This document shows, piece by piece, positions 11,301 through 18,355 of a stretch of DNA of 61,985 nucleotides (the first letter of the stretch is position 1; each line of letters opens with the position of its first letter). Origin of the DNA: Reyranella sp. (GTDB taxonomy: Bacteria; Pseudomonadota; Alphaproteobacteria; Reyranellales; Reyranellaceae); NCBI GenBank assembly GCA_022844015.1, contig JALHMO010000011.1, positions 1 to 61,985 of the forward strand, written 5' to 3'. The notes beneath the pieces were generated by a model that saw only the letters and a program-made list of their open reading frames with translations, did not search any database and had not been told where the DNA came from. A program made the translations under genes and the position numbers.

Positions 11301-12174
11301 CATTCGTGGCGTCGAGCAAAGTCAGCGTCTGCTCGATGAAGACCTGGCCATCCGTGGTCACGACGAGTTGGCCTCGGCCGTCCACGCCATCTCCCAGAGT
11401 CATGTTGTCGACGTCGAACCGGGACGACATGCCTCCCCCCTGAGCGCTGCCAACCCTCAGAAGTGCAGAACTGTCCGAGTTGATCGTCACGTTCTGCGCC
11501 CGCGCTCGACCGAGACCGTAGACCAGCAGCGTACCATCGACGGTCAGGTCTCCGTCGATCAGGAAGGCGCTGCCCGTCTTGGTGCCGGACCCGGGTTCGA
11601 TCCAGAATCCCTCGACCTCCACGCTCGGGGCGCCACCGTCCTGCACGATGGAGACGGAGCCCGCGACCATGAGCGAGCCGCCGTTCGTGACATCGAGCTC
11701 TCCCTTGCCCACCACGTCCAGGTCGCGGGTTGTCACCTGGGCATTGCCCGCGACCACGAACGCTGCACCATCGTCGAAGGTGATGGCGTTGCGATGGGGG
11801 TTCGGTGCTACCGCACCGACCAGGATCAGGTCGACGTCCATCGTGGCGCCGACCGTCGTGCCGTCGAGCACCAGGCGGTCGCTGAATCTCAGGGTACCGC
11901 GATCGTTCTCGAAGAAGACCTCGTCGACAACCCTGAGATTGCCCTCGATCCTGACGACTTCCTCGTCCTTGGATTGGAAGAGAACCTGCAGGCGGGAGAC
12001 GGTATTGGTCTTATCCGGCTCGACCACCAGATGCACGGGCGCGACGACATTGGCGGTGTCGCCTTCACCCGGAACGTCGATGCCGAACTGTTGATTTACT
12101 GTCTCGAACCAGTTGCTCGCGTCGTTGAAGTCACCAGCCGTCCCAGGCGGCACGCCCCAGAAAAATGTCGCCAT
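5308..12174 (-). CDS. Giant secreted protein with Calx-beta array and C-terminal DUF4214, copy 2
   Basis: This 2288-aa protein is complete, from ATG 12174 to TGA 5308. Residues 1-560 are strand-rich beta-helix-like repeats. About 789-906 is an octapeptide solenoid of the type GANLIGND. Near 925 lies a calcium-type motif (DANGNGKADNGE). About 1281-1950 holds six Calx-beta repeats of about 115-120 residues. About 1985-2075 is an Ig/cadherin-like module (AHDDAYIVLEG, GVLANDEN, GFTGIDSFTYRAG). About 2085-2260 is DUF4214 (AATYIAFFGRAADRAGFGFW), a domain common in large exported alphaproteobacterial proteins. No classical signal peptide is seen, so type I export is inferred. It is about 240 residues longer than copy 1 over the aligned part, mostly from the region around the solenoid. 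The role is probably adhesion, surface layer or biofilm matrix, inferred from the modules alone. Confidence 0.88.
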   Translation of the reverse strand: MATFFWGVPPGTAGDFNDASNWFETVNQQFGIDVPGEGDTANVVAPVHLVVEPDKTNTVSRLQVLFQSKDEEVVRIEGNLRVVDEVFFENDRGTLRFSDRLVLDGTTVGATMDVDLILVGAVAPNPHRNAITFDDGAAFVVAGNAQVTTRDLDVVGKGELDVTNGGSLMVAGSVSIVQDGGAPSVEVEGFWIEPGSGTKTGSAFLIDGDLTVDGTLLVYGLGRARAQNVTINSDSSALLRVGSAQGGGMSSRFDVDNMTLGDGVDGRGQLVVTTDGQVFIEQTLTLLDATNGGSASTVEVSTAGNGFIEIGGTQGADPHSIVVRPAGFSAGLIGHGFVETGTFQNDGIVLAEGGLLFINADVTGSGFFGVADNSALEIGGSFGESATVVLGGSARTLILDSPSEFEGSISSLNFTTTIQLNNTGSAFDNHVYSVVVTADSANQHYLTLFQDNVLSPINYRISATVDLTTSRFDIAESTDGKSTTLTLTDHGTITNYYLNATGQIDVIFLTGDDQGANTNVYINPDGSVTGDASGFAAELKIFDFKNQQLNGFRHVWTTDQGQAAFVHYTFDNNAIAAIDEAIATQVPTSPNPAFTHNLWYFLRHNGLATTTIDDGKGGYFDVTFDGGTCTFISVDPAITAIPAALASEMSLASPLDGAGSVQAPPPGPLGFSVGSQTFNPQTRVLTAFVTYTYFQGEVEMRQSWVHNGDGSYTRSDTFPEFPSLPPTVGVFDADFMRQTVLPLIASYGSPTQPIVAGTPRVGIATNISGTLVGTQGTPLTVLTGQLIPGAVLIGDGGGTLIGQEGANLITDHGAALIGNDAANLIGNDAANLVMRDTANIISRDGAGIVAGGGLNLGLEGAAIAAMSSGALIAPGGANLINGIGGNLIAGGGGKTVDAGGGNFLKLWGTGTPGRYVANAVVFADANGNGKADNGEAWTITDANGQFELFGGWGTLVMAGGTDTGTNLPFTAVLKAPLGSTDISSLTTLASGLAADDGDIDGAIKQLQAAMGLDMSLDFTVIDPIASTENGDPASAKIHVEMSKTLDAVLLIGAAFAGMGADQSAAQDAAFAAMVEEINKSNTLNLSDKGTVVGLIAAVGASLAIDASKIVDAVAGTIVSTGQLLDKLLVDEGAGTGLTSAITMVETGVQGGLVTSLKAAAGDPGKLGPAVVLLDAKSDDGNGIVTPAEVVTITVTTSESVTVTGAPTLQLSNGKAASFVGGSGGNSLVFEYVAQAGEGAGPLDVTGLALGKGGGITDTSGNALAGTVGGALGLTLDTGALVTVSALDADRAEGSSGGTTPFTFSLTRTGDTSVEHSVSWSIVGSGIDGADPSDIGGTALNGGTVTFAAGETVQTVTIEVVGDTEVEADEEFLLSIFNPTAGLVVATSSATGTIRNDDATVSIAAVAVAQAEGTGGQTGFNFILTRDGDASVTHSVTYTVAGSGAVPADIGDFLDVALPTDTVTFAPGQTAMTVVVQVIGDTALESDEDFTVTLSDPSLGLVLGTASAAVTIQNDDGAVVSISTLSAMKAEQDSGLIPFTFLVTLGEASAIAQSVDWALTGTGATPADGADFEGGVLPSGSLTFAPDETAQLITVMVAGDRAVEPDDFFVVTLSNPSNGLSLAAASAFGIVQNDDRATVSIAALSAGKAEGDVGTTPFTFTVSLDQAPVVGQSVGWSVAGSGGQAADAADFGGAMPTGAVSFAPGEILKTITVGVSGDMQVEADETFAVTLVDLSAGLAPGTSSATGAIDSDDSVAVSIAALSAVKPEGTGGTTAYTFTVSLSQAGLRGLTVDWSVDGSGQSPAAALDFGTRTGTVSFAVGETIRTITVSVVGDTDVERDEEFTVSLSNPAPGLEIGAGTATGTIVNDDLPRVAVYAYLTTKAEGSSGTTPFVFTIGLAEANFTGGQTVAWSIAGSGANPANAADFAGATSGTVTYAPGEAVRYLTIDVVGDVSVEPDEGFAMTLSNPSGLTLGDSTATGTIQNDDAGPAPAVVAHDDAYIVLEGRPLTAPVGRGVLANDENASTASLLSGPGDGTLQIVGNGSFGYTPAAGFTGIDSFTYRAGNSGSSTADAQASIFVVPVNVGETTTLDLLSLSAEEQIAATYIAFFGRAADRAGFGFWVGEFVSGLPVQGPAMLFANIASSFGISDEAQALYPFLANPFGASDGQISAFLDSVYNNLFNRGSDPAGLAYWTGETKATLLAGRFVGSILVNIMSGAQDTAAGQDITTLMGKVAVSLDYVQEQHERNTGWLGASDVAAATALLDPVTSDPLSVLTGIRNAEDLIAAHP
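6431..7719. repeat. Near-identical direct repeat, copy B (Calx-beta coding)
   Basis: Partner of 1-1289, lying in the Calx-beta part of copy 2. The reading frame is the same in both genes. Many mismatches are clustered in short patches (for example 6731-6750), with long identical runs between, as expected from recombination between paralogues. Confidence 0.9.
9457..9810 (-). repeat. Octapeptide (24-bp) repeat array inside copy 2
   Basis: The encoded residues ~789-906 fall into about 14 consecutive octads. They begin GAVLIGDG, GGTLIGQE, GANLITDH, GAALIGND, AANLIGND, AANLVMRD, TANIISRD, and become more Gly-rich toward the end. The spacing of small residue, then Leu/Ile pair, then turn suggests a short beta-solenoid. 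The DNA periodicity of 24 bp is clearest at 9683-9730. Copy 1 keeps only a few Gly-rich remnants here. Confidence 0.75.
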
Positions 12175-12494
12175 TGTCCCAACCCCACGATATCAGCACC
12201 CCTGCCATACATAGCAGGTTCGAGACCCTGCTGTGATGCGGGCGGGGCAGGGTCGGCGAAATTGCAGGTCTGTTGACAGACAGCTCACAAGCTCGAGCCC
12301 TGAACGGGCGATCACGACTTACCCGCTCACACCTGCGTCCTCGCGCTCCGACGCAATCAGGCCAGTCAGCTTCCTGTTGTGGGTGTCCATGATGACGACG
12401 CTGCTCGCCGGCAGGGCGGAGGGGCGTGGTCGATCCCGGGCAGGCCCAGGCAGGGCCCAATCACCTGGATTGTCACGCGACTGTTACTGTTGGC
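12175..12494. other. Intergenic region between RTX gene and giant copy 2
   Basis: This 320-bp gap holds the upstream region of giant copy 2 (minus strand) and a fragment resembling the 3-hydroxyacyl-CoA dehydrogenase gene (see 12343-12438). No complete gene, tRNA or clear terminator is visible. Confidence 0.5.
12343..12438 (-). pseudogene. Relic fragment of a 3-hydroxyacyl-CoA dehydrogenase gene
   Basis: On the minus strand this stretch encodes VVIMDTHNRKLTGLIAS. The same peptide is found in the intact dehydrogenase at 14014-15528, in the linker before its second domain. The DNA at 12343-12438 aligns with about 14547-14642 at roughly 80-85% identity by eye and is in the same orientation. The frame stops soon after the match. 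The remainder of the gene is absent, so this is a small duplicated relic about 2 kb from its source. Confidence 0.7.
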
Positions 12495-13913
12495 TCAAGC
12501 CACGCTGCCGAAGGTGAAGCCCGGGGCCAGATCGACCATCCCGATCAGGTCGACGGCAGGCCCGCCGGCATTGTTCGAGGGGCCGATGACGTAGAACACG
12601 TTGAAGGTCGTCGCGGCATTGCTCGAGGCCGTGTAAACCACGGCGCGCTGATAGTCGTTGTTGAGGTCGAGATTGCTGTACTCGCCGCCGTCGGCCAAGG
12701 CGGTGCTTAGCCCTCCGGCCGACGAGAGGTCCTGCCCGCCGGCGATGTCGACGAGCTTGATGAGCTGACGATTGATCCTGAACGACCCGCTCGGGTTCGC
12801 GGTGAACGCGTCAAACGACGTGCCGCTGCCCGGGATGGCATCACGCTGGACCAGGATGGTGGTGAACCCCCAGGTTCCCGCAAAGCTGAGGAAGTCCCGC
12901 TCGCCTGGGTTGTAGTCGAGAATGTGGTCGACGCCGTTGATGGCGCCGCTCGGCCCGAAGCTGAAGATGTCCCGATAAGCCCCACCCGTCAGGGTATCAT
13001 CGCCCAGGCCGCCGACGAGCTGGTCGCCTTCCGTGCCCCCGTCCAGGACATCGTCTCCGCCGAAGCCGACGAGAATGTCGAAGCCGGCGCCGCCCATGAT
13101 CCGATCGATGCCGTCGCCCCCCAGGATGTCGTCATGGCCGTCATCACCGAACAGCTCGTTGTTGCCGTCGGGGCCATCGCTGGCGTCGCCGGCCGCTCGA
13201 CCGCCCCAGATCTCGTCCCGACCGGCACCGCCGAAGATGCGGTCGTCACCCGACTGGCCGATCAGGAGATCGGAACCTTCGCCGCCATCGATGACGTCGT
13301 TGCCCGGACCTCCGCGGATCGAGTCGTCCTCGCTCTCTCCGAGGATCAGATCGTCCCCGACTTGACCCTCGATGAAGTCCCTGCCGGCGCCTCCGAAGAC
13401 GACATCGTTACCGTCGCCCGCCCAGATCTGATCCAGGCCGCCTCGCCCGTGAATCTCGTCATTGTCGGCATTGCCGTAAATGTAATCCGGGTCGTCGCCG
13501 CCATAGATCTTGTCGTTGCCGGGGCCACCCCGCAGCAGGTTGACGCCCGATCCGCCGAATATCGAATCCGGGCCGAGGCTGCCGTCGATGTGGTCGTCGC
13601 CTTCGAAGCCGTATCCGGCGCCGGGCTGGGCCATCAGGAAGGCGTCCGCCCCGGACGTGCCGAGCACGAAGTAGGCAATGTCGGCGGTCGCCGGCGGCTC
13701 CTGCTGCTGCTGGTCGGGAATGCTCGTGATCGACAGGACCCCGCTGGTCACCGAGCCGCGCGGGGCCATCGCGAGTTCCATGAAGACGTTGTTGGCTACA
13801 GGGCCGGTGAAACCGAACGGATTGGCCAGGAACTGAAACTGCGCCTGCGGCGGGCCCATGGCCCTGAAGCGCAGGGAATCATCGTCGAAAACGGGACCGT
13901 CGAATGGAATCAT
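12495..13913 (-). CDS. RTX calcium-binding repeat protein, probable type I secretion substrate
   Basis: A 472-aa protein. The ATG at 13913 was chosen over upstream in-frame codons because GGGGAG lies 5 nt before it. Residues ~95-330 contain about 20 nonapeptides of the GGxGxDxUx type (GGPGNDKIYGG, GGAGRDFIEG, GGLGDDTLTGG) that form a calcium beta-roll after export. The ~140-residue C-terminal tail (from FSFGPSGAING to the end, with RAVVYTASSNAATTFNVFYV) resembles the terminal domain of other RTX proteins and probably carries the uncleaved secretion signal. There is no enzymatic domain before the repeats: the first ~90 residues have no recognised fold. It sits upstream of the giant pair on the same strand. 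Known for the family: export through an ABC/MFP/TolC channel. Inferred: surface or matrix role. Confidence 0.88.
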   Translation of the reverse strand: MIPFDGPVFDDDSLRFRAMGPPQAQFQFLANPFGFTGPVANNVFMELAMAPRGSVTSGVLSITSIPDQQQQEPPATADIAYFVLGTSGADAFLMAQPGAGYGFEGDDHIDGSLGPDSIFGGSGVNLLRGGPGNDKIYGGDDPDYIYGNADNDEIHGRGGLDQIWAGDGNDVVFGGAGRDFIEGQVGDDLILGESEDDSIRGGPGNDVIDGGEGSDLLIGQSGDDRIFGGAGRDEIWGGRAAGDASDGPDGNNELFGDDGHDDILGGDGIDRIMGGAGFDILVGFGGDDVLDGGTEGDQLVGGLGDDTLTGGAYRDIFSFGPSGAINGVDHILDYNPGERDFLSFAGTWGFTTILVQRDAIPGSGTSFDAFTANPSGSFRINRQLIKLVDIAGGQDLSSAGGLSTALADGGEYSNLDLNNDYQRAVVYTASSNAATTFNVFYVIGPSNNAGGPAVDLIGMVDLAPGFTFGSVA

Positions 13914-14013
13914 GCGTCTCCCCATCGAGCAACGCTCGCGACGCAACCCTATGCACGCAGTGTCGCCGTCCGGCTCGCAATCGTCAATCGACCGGAGCGA
14001 CCTGCCGACTGGC

Positions 14014-15528
14014 TCATTCCGGCGTCGTGGCGCTCATGCCGAGCATCGCCCGCCGCCGCAGCCACTGGCTCGGCCGGTAGCGGTCGTCGCCGGTGATGGC
14101 CTGTATCTGCGTCAGGATCTCGTGGCACTCCCTGACGCCCAGCCAGTCGGCGAGCGCCAGCGGCCCGTGCGGATAGTTGAGGCCGAGCGTCATCGCGGTG
14201 TCGACATCCTGTGCCGACGCAATGCCGATCATCGCCATCTCGCAGCCGAGATTGGCGATCATGGCGCACATGCGCTGGGCGATGAACCCAGGTGAATCCT
14301 TGATCACCGTTACCCTGGTGCCGGACTTGGCCAGCAGCGCGACCGCCGATTCGAGCACCACGCCGTCGGCGACGGGTGCGGTCATGACCGTCAGACGCTT
14401 CGCCGTGTCACCGGTGAGGTCCACAGCGATCGTGCGCCGCGGGTCGAGGCCCATCTCGACCGCCGTCGTGGTGCAATCCTTGCCCACCGGCGCCACCAGG
14501 ATCGGGCTCCGGCCGTCGTCGGCGCCCAGCATGCGCGCGCCGTCCGAGGCGATCAGCCCGGTCAGCTTCCTGTTGTGCGTGTCCATGATGACCACGCTGG
14601 TCGCCGGCGAGGCCGAGGTCGCGTGGTCGGCACCGGGATCGACCTTGGCGCCCTTGTCGTCGTAGGCATACCAGCCGCCGCCGGTCTTGCGGCCGAGCCG
14701 GCCGGCCTGGAACAGGCTCTCGTGATAGGGGCTCGGCGTCATGCGCCGGTCGTGGAAGAAGCCCTCGTAGATGATCTTGCGCGCCGGGAAGTTCACGTCG
14801 ATGCCCGTGAGGTCCATCAGCTCGAACGGCCCCATGCGGAAGCCGCAGGTGTCGCGCATCACCGCGTCGACCTGGGACGGGGTCGCGCGTCCCTCCTGGA
14901 CGATGCGCAAGCCCTCGGTGCCGATCGCCGTGCCGCCGAGATTGACCAGGAAGCCCGGCGTGTCGCCGACCACGACCGGCACGCGCGTCTGGCGCTTGCC
15001 GAGCTCGCTCATCGCCGCGACCACCCACTGCGCCGTGTCGGCGGCGCGGATCACCTCGACCAGCTTCATCAGCGGCACCGGATTGAAGTAGTGCATGCCG
15101 CACACCCGGCCGCGGTGCTTCAGCGCGCGGGCGATCGAGGCGATGCGGATCGACGAGGTGTTCGAGGCCAGGATGGCGTCGGGCGCCACCACGGCCTCGA
15201 GCTCGCCGAAAAGCTTCTGCTTGACCTCGAGATTTTCGAACACAGCCTCGACCACGACATGGCAGCCGGCGAGGTCGGCGAGCTGGTCGGCGACGGCGAG
15301 GTTGGCCTCGGTCCTCGCCAGATCGGCGTCGCTCAGCCGCCCGCGCGCCACCAGCCCCTTCAGGGTCTCGAGGATCGCGCCGCGTGCCTTGGCGGCGCCA
15401 CCCGGCGCGGCATCGAACATGATCGCCTTGATGCCGCCCTGCGCCGTCACCTGGGCGATGCCGCGCCCCATGGCGCCGGTGCCGACGATGCCCACACAGA
15501 GATCGGGGCGGTTGATGTCGAGAGTCAT
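14014..15528 (-). CDS. Two-domain 3-hydroxyacyl-CoA dehydrogenase (PaaH/PaaC type)
   Basis: A 504-aa NAD-dependent enzyme that oxidises 3-hydroxyacyl-CoA to 3-oxoacyl-CoA in beta-oxidation or phenylacetate-type degradation. The start at 15528 is supported by AAGGA 7 nt upstream; the frame is open further but lacks similarity there. The N-terminal Rossmann motif VGIVGTGAMGRGIAQ is at ~10-25. The active-site region GMHYFNPVPLMKLVEV is near 140-155, and the NAD-domain/C-domain boundary VVVGDTPGFLVN lies near 180. A second C-terminal 3HCDH domain follows near 400-500 (KDSPGFIAQRM). The doubled C-domain and length match the PaaH/PaaC group, not the ~290-aa FadB2 group. No paa cluster is present, so the pathway is uncertain. 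Confidence 0.9.
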   Translation of the reverse strand: MTLDINRPDLCVGIVGTGAMGRGIAQVTAQGGIKAIMFDAAPGGAAKARGAILETLKGLVARGRLSDADLARTEANLAVADQLADLAGCHVVVEAVFENLEVKQKLFGELEAVVAPDAILASNTSSIRIASIARALKHRGRVCGMHYFNPVPLMKLVEVIRAADTAQWVVAAMSELGKRQTRVPVVVGDTPGFLVNLGGTAIGTEGLRIVQEGRATPSQVDAVMRDTCGFRMGPFELMDLTGIDVNFPARKIIYEGFFHDRRMTPSPYHESLFQAGRLGRKTGGGWYAYDDKGAKVDPGADHATSASPATSVVIMDTHNRKLTGLIASDGARMLGADDGRSPILVAPVGKDCTTTAVEMGLDPRRTIAVDLTGDTAKRLTVMTAPVADGVVLESAVALLAKSGTRVTVIKDSPGFIAQRMCAMIANLGCEMAMIGIASAQDVDTAMTLGLNYPHGPLALADWLGVRECHEILTQIQAITGDDRYRPSQWLRRRAMLGMSATTPE

Positions 15529-15544
15529 ATGATTTTCCTTCCGC

Positions 15545-15826
15545 CTACTTCCGGGCCGTCCTGCGCCCCTGGGGGCGATATGCGCTCCCAGGTTCGGCCA
15601 TTCCCCCAGTGCGATCCGCGGCGTCGAGCCGACCGAGCAGGGCGAGCGCGCGCTTCGGGTTGCCACGCGCGGCCATGAGCCGGAAGCGAACCTCCGCGTC
15701 GTGAGCCGACAGTGTCGCCGTCGCCATCTCCTCGATCAGCTTGTTGATGCTGACGCCACGCGTGCGCGCCAGGTCGCGCAGGCGCGCATGGGTCGCATTG
15801 GGCATCCGGATGGTCAAGGTGGACAT
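15545..15826 (-). CDS. Ribbon-helix-helix antitoxin-like protein
   Basis: A 93-aa protein. Residues 1-42 form a ribbon-helix-helix fold: an N-terminal strand (STLTIRMP), then helices around ATHARLRDLARTRG and VSINKLIEEMATA. The tail (HDAEVRFRLMAARGNPKRALALLGRLD) resembles that of proteins annotated as HicB-family antitoxins of PIN toxins. Its start overlaps the end of the PIN gene by 13 bp, so the two are translated from one message. The expected role is to bind and inhibit the toxin and repress its own promoter; the 18-bp palindrome at 16250-16267 is a candidate site. Toxin-before-antitoxin order is the less usual arrangement. It is followed 16 bp later by the dehydrogenase start, so read-through into that gene is possible. 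Confidence 0.8.
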   Translation of the reverse strand: MSTLTIRMPNATHARLRDLARTRGVSINKLIEEMATATLSAHDAEVRFRLMAARGNPKRALALLGRLDAADRTGGMAEPGSAYRPQGRRTARK

Positions 15827-16245
15827 GGAAACTCCTTGAGGAAGGCCGCCGGGGTGAGGACCCGTACCGAAGGAAACAACAGCTCCCCGCTCTTCAGATC
15901 CCGGACATTGTGGGTGACGATGGCCATGGCGCCGCCGGCAACCGCCAGCTCGACCAGATGATTGTCGGCTTCATCGCGCAAGTTGGGGCGCCACAGGTAG
16001 TAGACATTCACCCAACGGCCGACCGACGCGAGTGCCGCAAGCAAGGCCTCCCGGTCACGGTCGCTTGCGAGGCCTTCCGGGATCCCTGGCGAGAGAAGCG
16101 CATATTCGTACTCTGCGAGAAGGGCCGATCCGAAAAGAGGTTCATACTCACCCGACAGGCATCCACGAAGAACCTGCCGAGCGGCGCCGCCACCCGACCT
16201 CACTGCAGCGACAATGACATTCGTATCGACGACAATCGAGATCAC
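15814..16245 (-). CDS. PIN-domain toxin (COG1569-like endoribonuclease)
   Basis: A PIN nuclease of about 143 aa that probably cleaves RNA using Mg2+ held by conserved acidic residues. Visible are the first aspartate in VVDTNVIVAA, an acidic helix LLAEYEYAL, the third cluster RDEADNHLVELA and the terminal THNVRDL. Three in-frame starts exist: TTG 16281, ATG 16257 and GTG 16245. I prefer GTG 16245 because family members begin a few residues before VVDTN and because the palindrome 16250-16267 would otherwise lie in coding sequence. It lies upstream of and overlaps its RHH partner. Only 47 bp separate this start from the prpE stop on the same strand, so the promoter must be short or the module is read through from prpE. 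Confidence 0.82.
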   Translation of the reverse strand: MISIVVDTNVIVAAVRSGGGAARQVLRGCLSGEYEPLFGSALLAEYEYALLSPGIPEGLASDRDREALLAALASVGRWVNVYYLWRPNLRDEADNHLVELAVAGGAMAIVTHNVRDLKSGELLFPSVRVLTPAAFLKEFPCPP

Positions 16246-16249
16246 CCAC

Positions 16250-16267
16250 GACAGCATATATGCTGTC
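16250..16267. promoter_or_regulatory. Perfect 18-bp palindrome, candidate toxin-antitoxin operator
   Basis: GACAGCATATATGCTGTC reads the same on both strands and ends 5 bp before the preferred GTG start of the PIN gene. Ribbon-helix-helix antitoxins usually autoregulate by binding palindromes over their own promoter. The TATAT centre could serve as part of a -10 element. Binding is inferred. Confidence 0.6.
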
Positions 16268-16292
16268 ACTCGAACCAGCAAACAACCCGTGG

Positions 16293-18200
16293 TTACGTCT
16301 TCGCTGCATATCCGGCCAACTTCAGCCCGCCGGCGATCTCATCGATCGCGGAGGGATCGTCGATGGTGGCCGGCATCTTCCACGGCTGGCCGTCGGCGAT
16401 CTTCTGCATGGTGCCGCGCAGGATCTTGCCGGAGCGCGTCTTGGGCAGGCGCGGCACGACGATGGCGGTCTTGAAGAAGGCCACCGGACCGATGCGGTCG
16501 CGCACCAGCTGGACGACCTCGCGCACGGTGTCCTGGTGCGGGCGGTCGACGCCGGCCTTCAGCACCAGGAAGCCGAACGGCACCTGGCCCTTGAGCTCGT
16601 CGGCGACGCCGATCACGGCACACTCGGCGACGTCGTCGTGCGCGCCCAGCACCTCCTCGATCTGGCCGGTCGACAGGCGATGGCCCGCCACGTTGATCAC
16701 GTCGTCGACGCGGGTCATCACCGAGACGTAGCCGTCGTCGTCGATGAAACCGGCATCGCCGGTCTTGTAATAGCCCGGGAACTCCGTGAAGTAGCCCTCA
16801 CGGTAGCGCTCGTCGGCATTCCACAGGGTCGGGAAGGTGCCGGGCGGCAAGGGCAGCCGGGCGGCCAGGGCGCCGACCTCGCCGCGCTTCATCGGCGCGC
16901 CCTGCTCGTCGAGCACCTCGAGCTGCCAGCCCGGCGAGGGCACCGAGCACGAGCCCGGCTTGATCGGCATCGGCTCTAGTCCGACGAAGTTGCCGCAGAT
17001 CGCCCAGCCGGTCTCGGTCTGCCACCAATGGTCGACGATCGGCACGCCAAGCAGCTTCTGCGCCCACTGGATGGTCGGTGGGTCACCGCGCTCGCCGGCG
17101 AGGAACAGCGTGCGGAATTGCGAGAGATCGTAGCTCTTCAGGAGCTTGCCCTCGGGGTCCTCCTTCTTGATGGCTCGGAAGGCGGTGGGCGCGGTGAACA
17201 GCGCCATCGCCCTGTGCTCGGAGATGACCCGCCAGAAGGCGCCGGCATCGGGCGTACCGACCGGCTTGCCCTCGTACAGGACGGTCGTCGCACCATGGAT
17301 CAGCGGGCCGTAGACGATGTAGCTGTGGCCGACCACCCAGCCCACGTCCGAGGCGCACCACCAGACCTCGCCCGGCTGCACGCCGTAGAGATGGCGCATG
17401 CTCCAGGCCAGCGCGACGCAGTAGCCGCCATTGTCGCGCACCACGCCTTTGGGCTGGCCGGTCGTGCCCGAGGTATAGAGAATGTACAGCGGGTCGGTCG
17501 ACTCGACCGGCACGCAACCGTGCGGTGCCGCGGTCTCGACCGTCTCGTTCCAGTCGAGATCGCGGCCCTTGACCATGCCGGCGGGCGCCTGCCATCGCTG
17601 GAAGACGATGCAGCGCGGCACCTTGTGGCCGGCGAGCTCGATGGCTTGGTCGAGCAGCGGCTTGTACTTCACCACGCGGCCCGGCTCGATGCCGCACGAC
17701 GCGGTCAGCACCAGCTTTGGCGTGCAGTCGTCGATGCGGGTTGCCAGCTCGTTGGCGGCAAAGCCGCCGAACACTACCGAATGCACCGCCCCCAGCCGGG
17801 CACAGGCCAGCATGGCCATCACCGCCTCGGGAATCATCGGCATGTAGATGATCACCCGGTCGCCCTTGCGCACGCCTTGCGCGGCGATGGCGCCGGCGAG
17901 CTTCGCCACCTGGTCGCGCAGCGCGCGATAGGTGAAGCTCTTCTTGCGCGTGGTGACCGGCGAATCGTAGATCAGCGCGACCTGCTCGCCGCGGCCGCGC
18001 TGCACGTGGCGGTCGAGCGCGTTGTAGCAGGTGTTGAGCTCGGCGCCGGGGAACCAGCAGCAGAAGGGCGGATTGGACGCATCCAGCACCTTGTCCCACG
18101 GCCGGGTCCAGTCGATGGCGGCCGCCTGCTCGGCCCAGAAGCCCGCTGGATCGCTCAGCGAGCGCGCATGCAGCGCGCGGTAGGTGTCGCCCACGGCCAT
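16293..18200 (-). CDS. prpE: Propionyl-CoA synthetase (propionate--CoA ligase)
   Basis: A 635-aa AMP-forming ligase that activates propionate (possibly acetate) to the CoA thioester. ATG 18200 is preceded by AAGGGG. The acetyl/propionyl-CoA synthetase N-domain (WTRPWDKVLD, FPGAELNTCYNALDRHV) is followed by the adenylation motif LYILYTSGTTGQPKG near residue 238. WWQTETGW follows further on. The C-terminal lysine motif RSGKILRGTM lies near 586; that lysine is the usual acylation-regulated catalytic residue. The length and the FNxxxG-like opening fit PrpE better than Acs (which has a different N-terminus and ~650 aa). There are no methylcitrate-cycle genes nearby. The neighbouring dehydrogenase and acyl-CoA ligase point to a short-chain acyl-CoA metabolic cluster. 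Confidence 0.92.
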   Translation of the reverse strand: MAVGDTYRALHARSLSDPAGFWAEQAAAIDWTRPWDKVLDASNPPFCCWFPGAELNTCYNALDRHVQRGRGEQVALIYDSPVTTRKKSFTYRALRDQVAKLAGAIAAQGVRKGDRVIIYMPMIPEAVMAMLACARLGAVHSVVFGGFAANELATRIDDCTPKLVLTASCGIEPGRVVKYKPLLDQAIELAGHKVPRCIVFQRWQAPAGMVKGRDLDWNETVETAAPHGCVPVESTDPLYILYTSGTTGQPKGVVRDNGGYCVALAWSMRHLYGVQPGEVWWCASDVGWVVGHSYIVYGPLIHGATTVLYEGKPVGTPDAGAFWRVISEHRAMALFTAPTAFRAIKKEDPEGKLLKSYDLSQFRTLFLAGERGDPPTIQWAQKLLGVPIVDHWWQTETGWAICGNFVGLEPMPIKPGSCSVPSPGWQLEVLDEQGAPMKRGEVGALAARLPLPPGTFPTLWNADERYREGYFTEFPGYYKTGDAGFIDDDGYVSVMTRVDDVINVAGHRLSTGQIEEVLGAHDDVAECAVIGVADELKGQVPFGFLVLKAGVDRPHQDTVREVVQLVRDRIGPVAFFKTAIVVPRLPKTRSGKILRGTMQKIADGQPWKMPATIDDPSAIDEIAGGLKLAGYAAKT

Positions 18201-18355
18201 GGTCGTGTCCCCTTGCTTTCTCCGCGACAGGCTTAGCCTCGCGCGCAAAACCTCGCAATGCGCCATGGTCGGCCGACGAGCTCGATATCAAACTGGAGTG
18301 GACCCCGCCCTTCGTGGGACAATGCCCGGCGTCTTATGACAGCGGGATCCAAGGC

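Noticed and set aside
14014..15666. Longer form of the 3-hydroxyacyl-CoA dehydrogenase starting at 15666
   Set aside because: The extra 46 residues overlap the antitoxin gene and have no family similarity, and AAGGA precedes ATG 15528.
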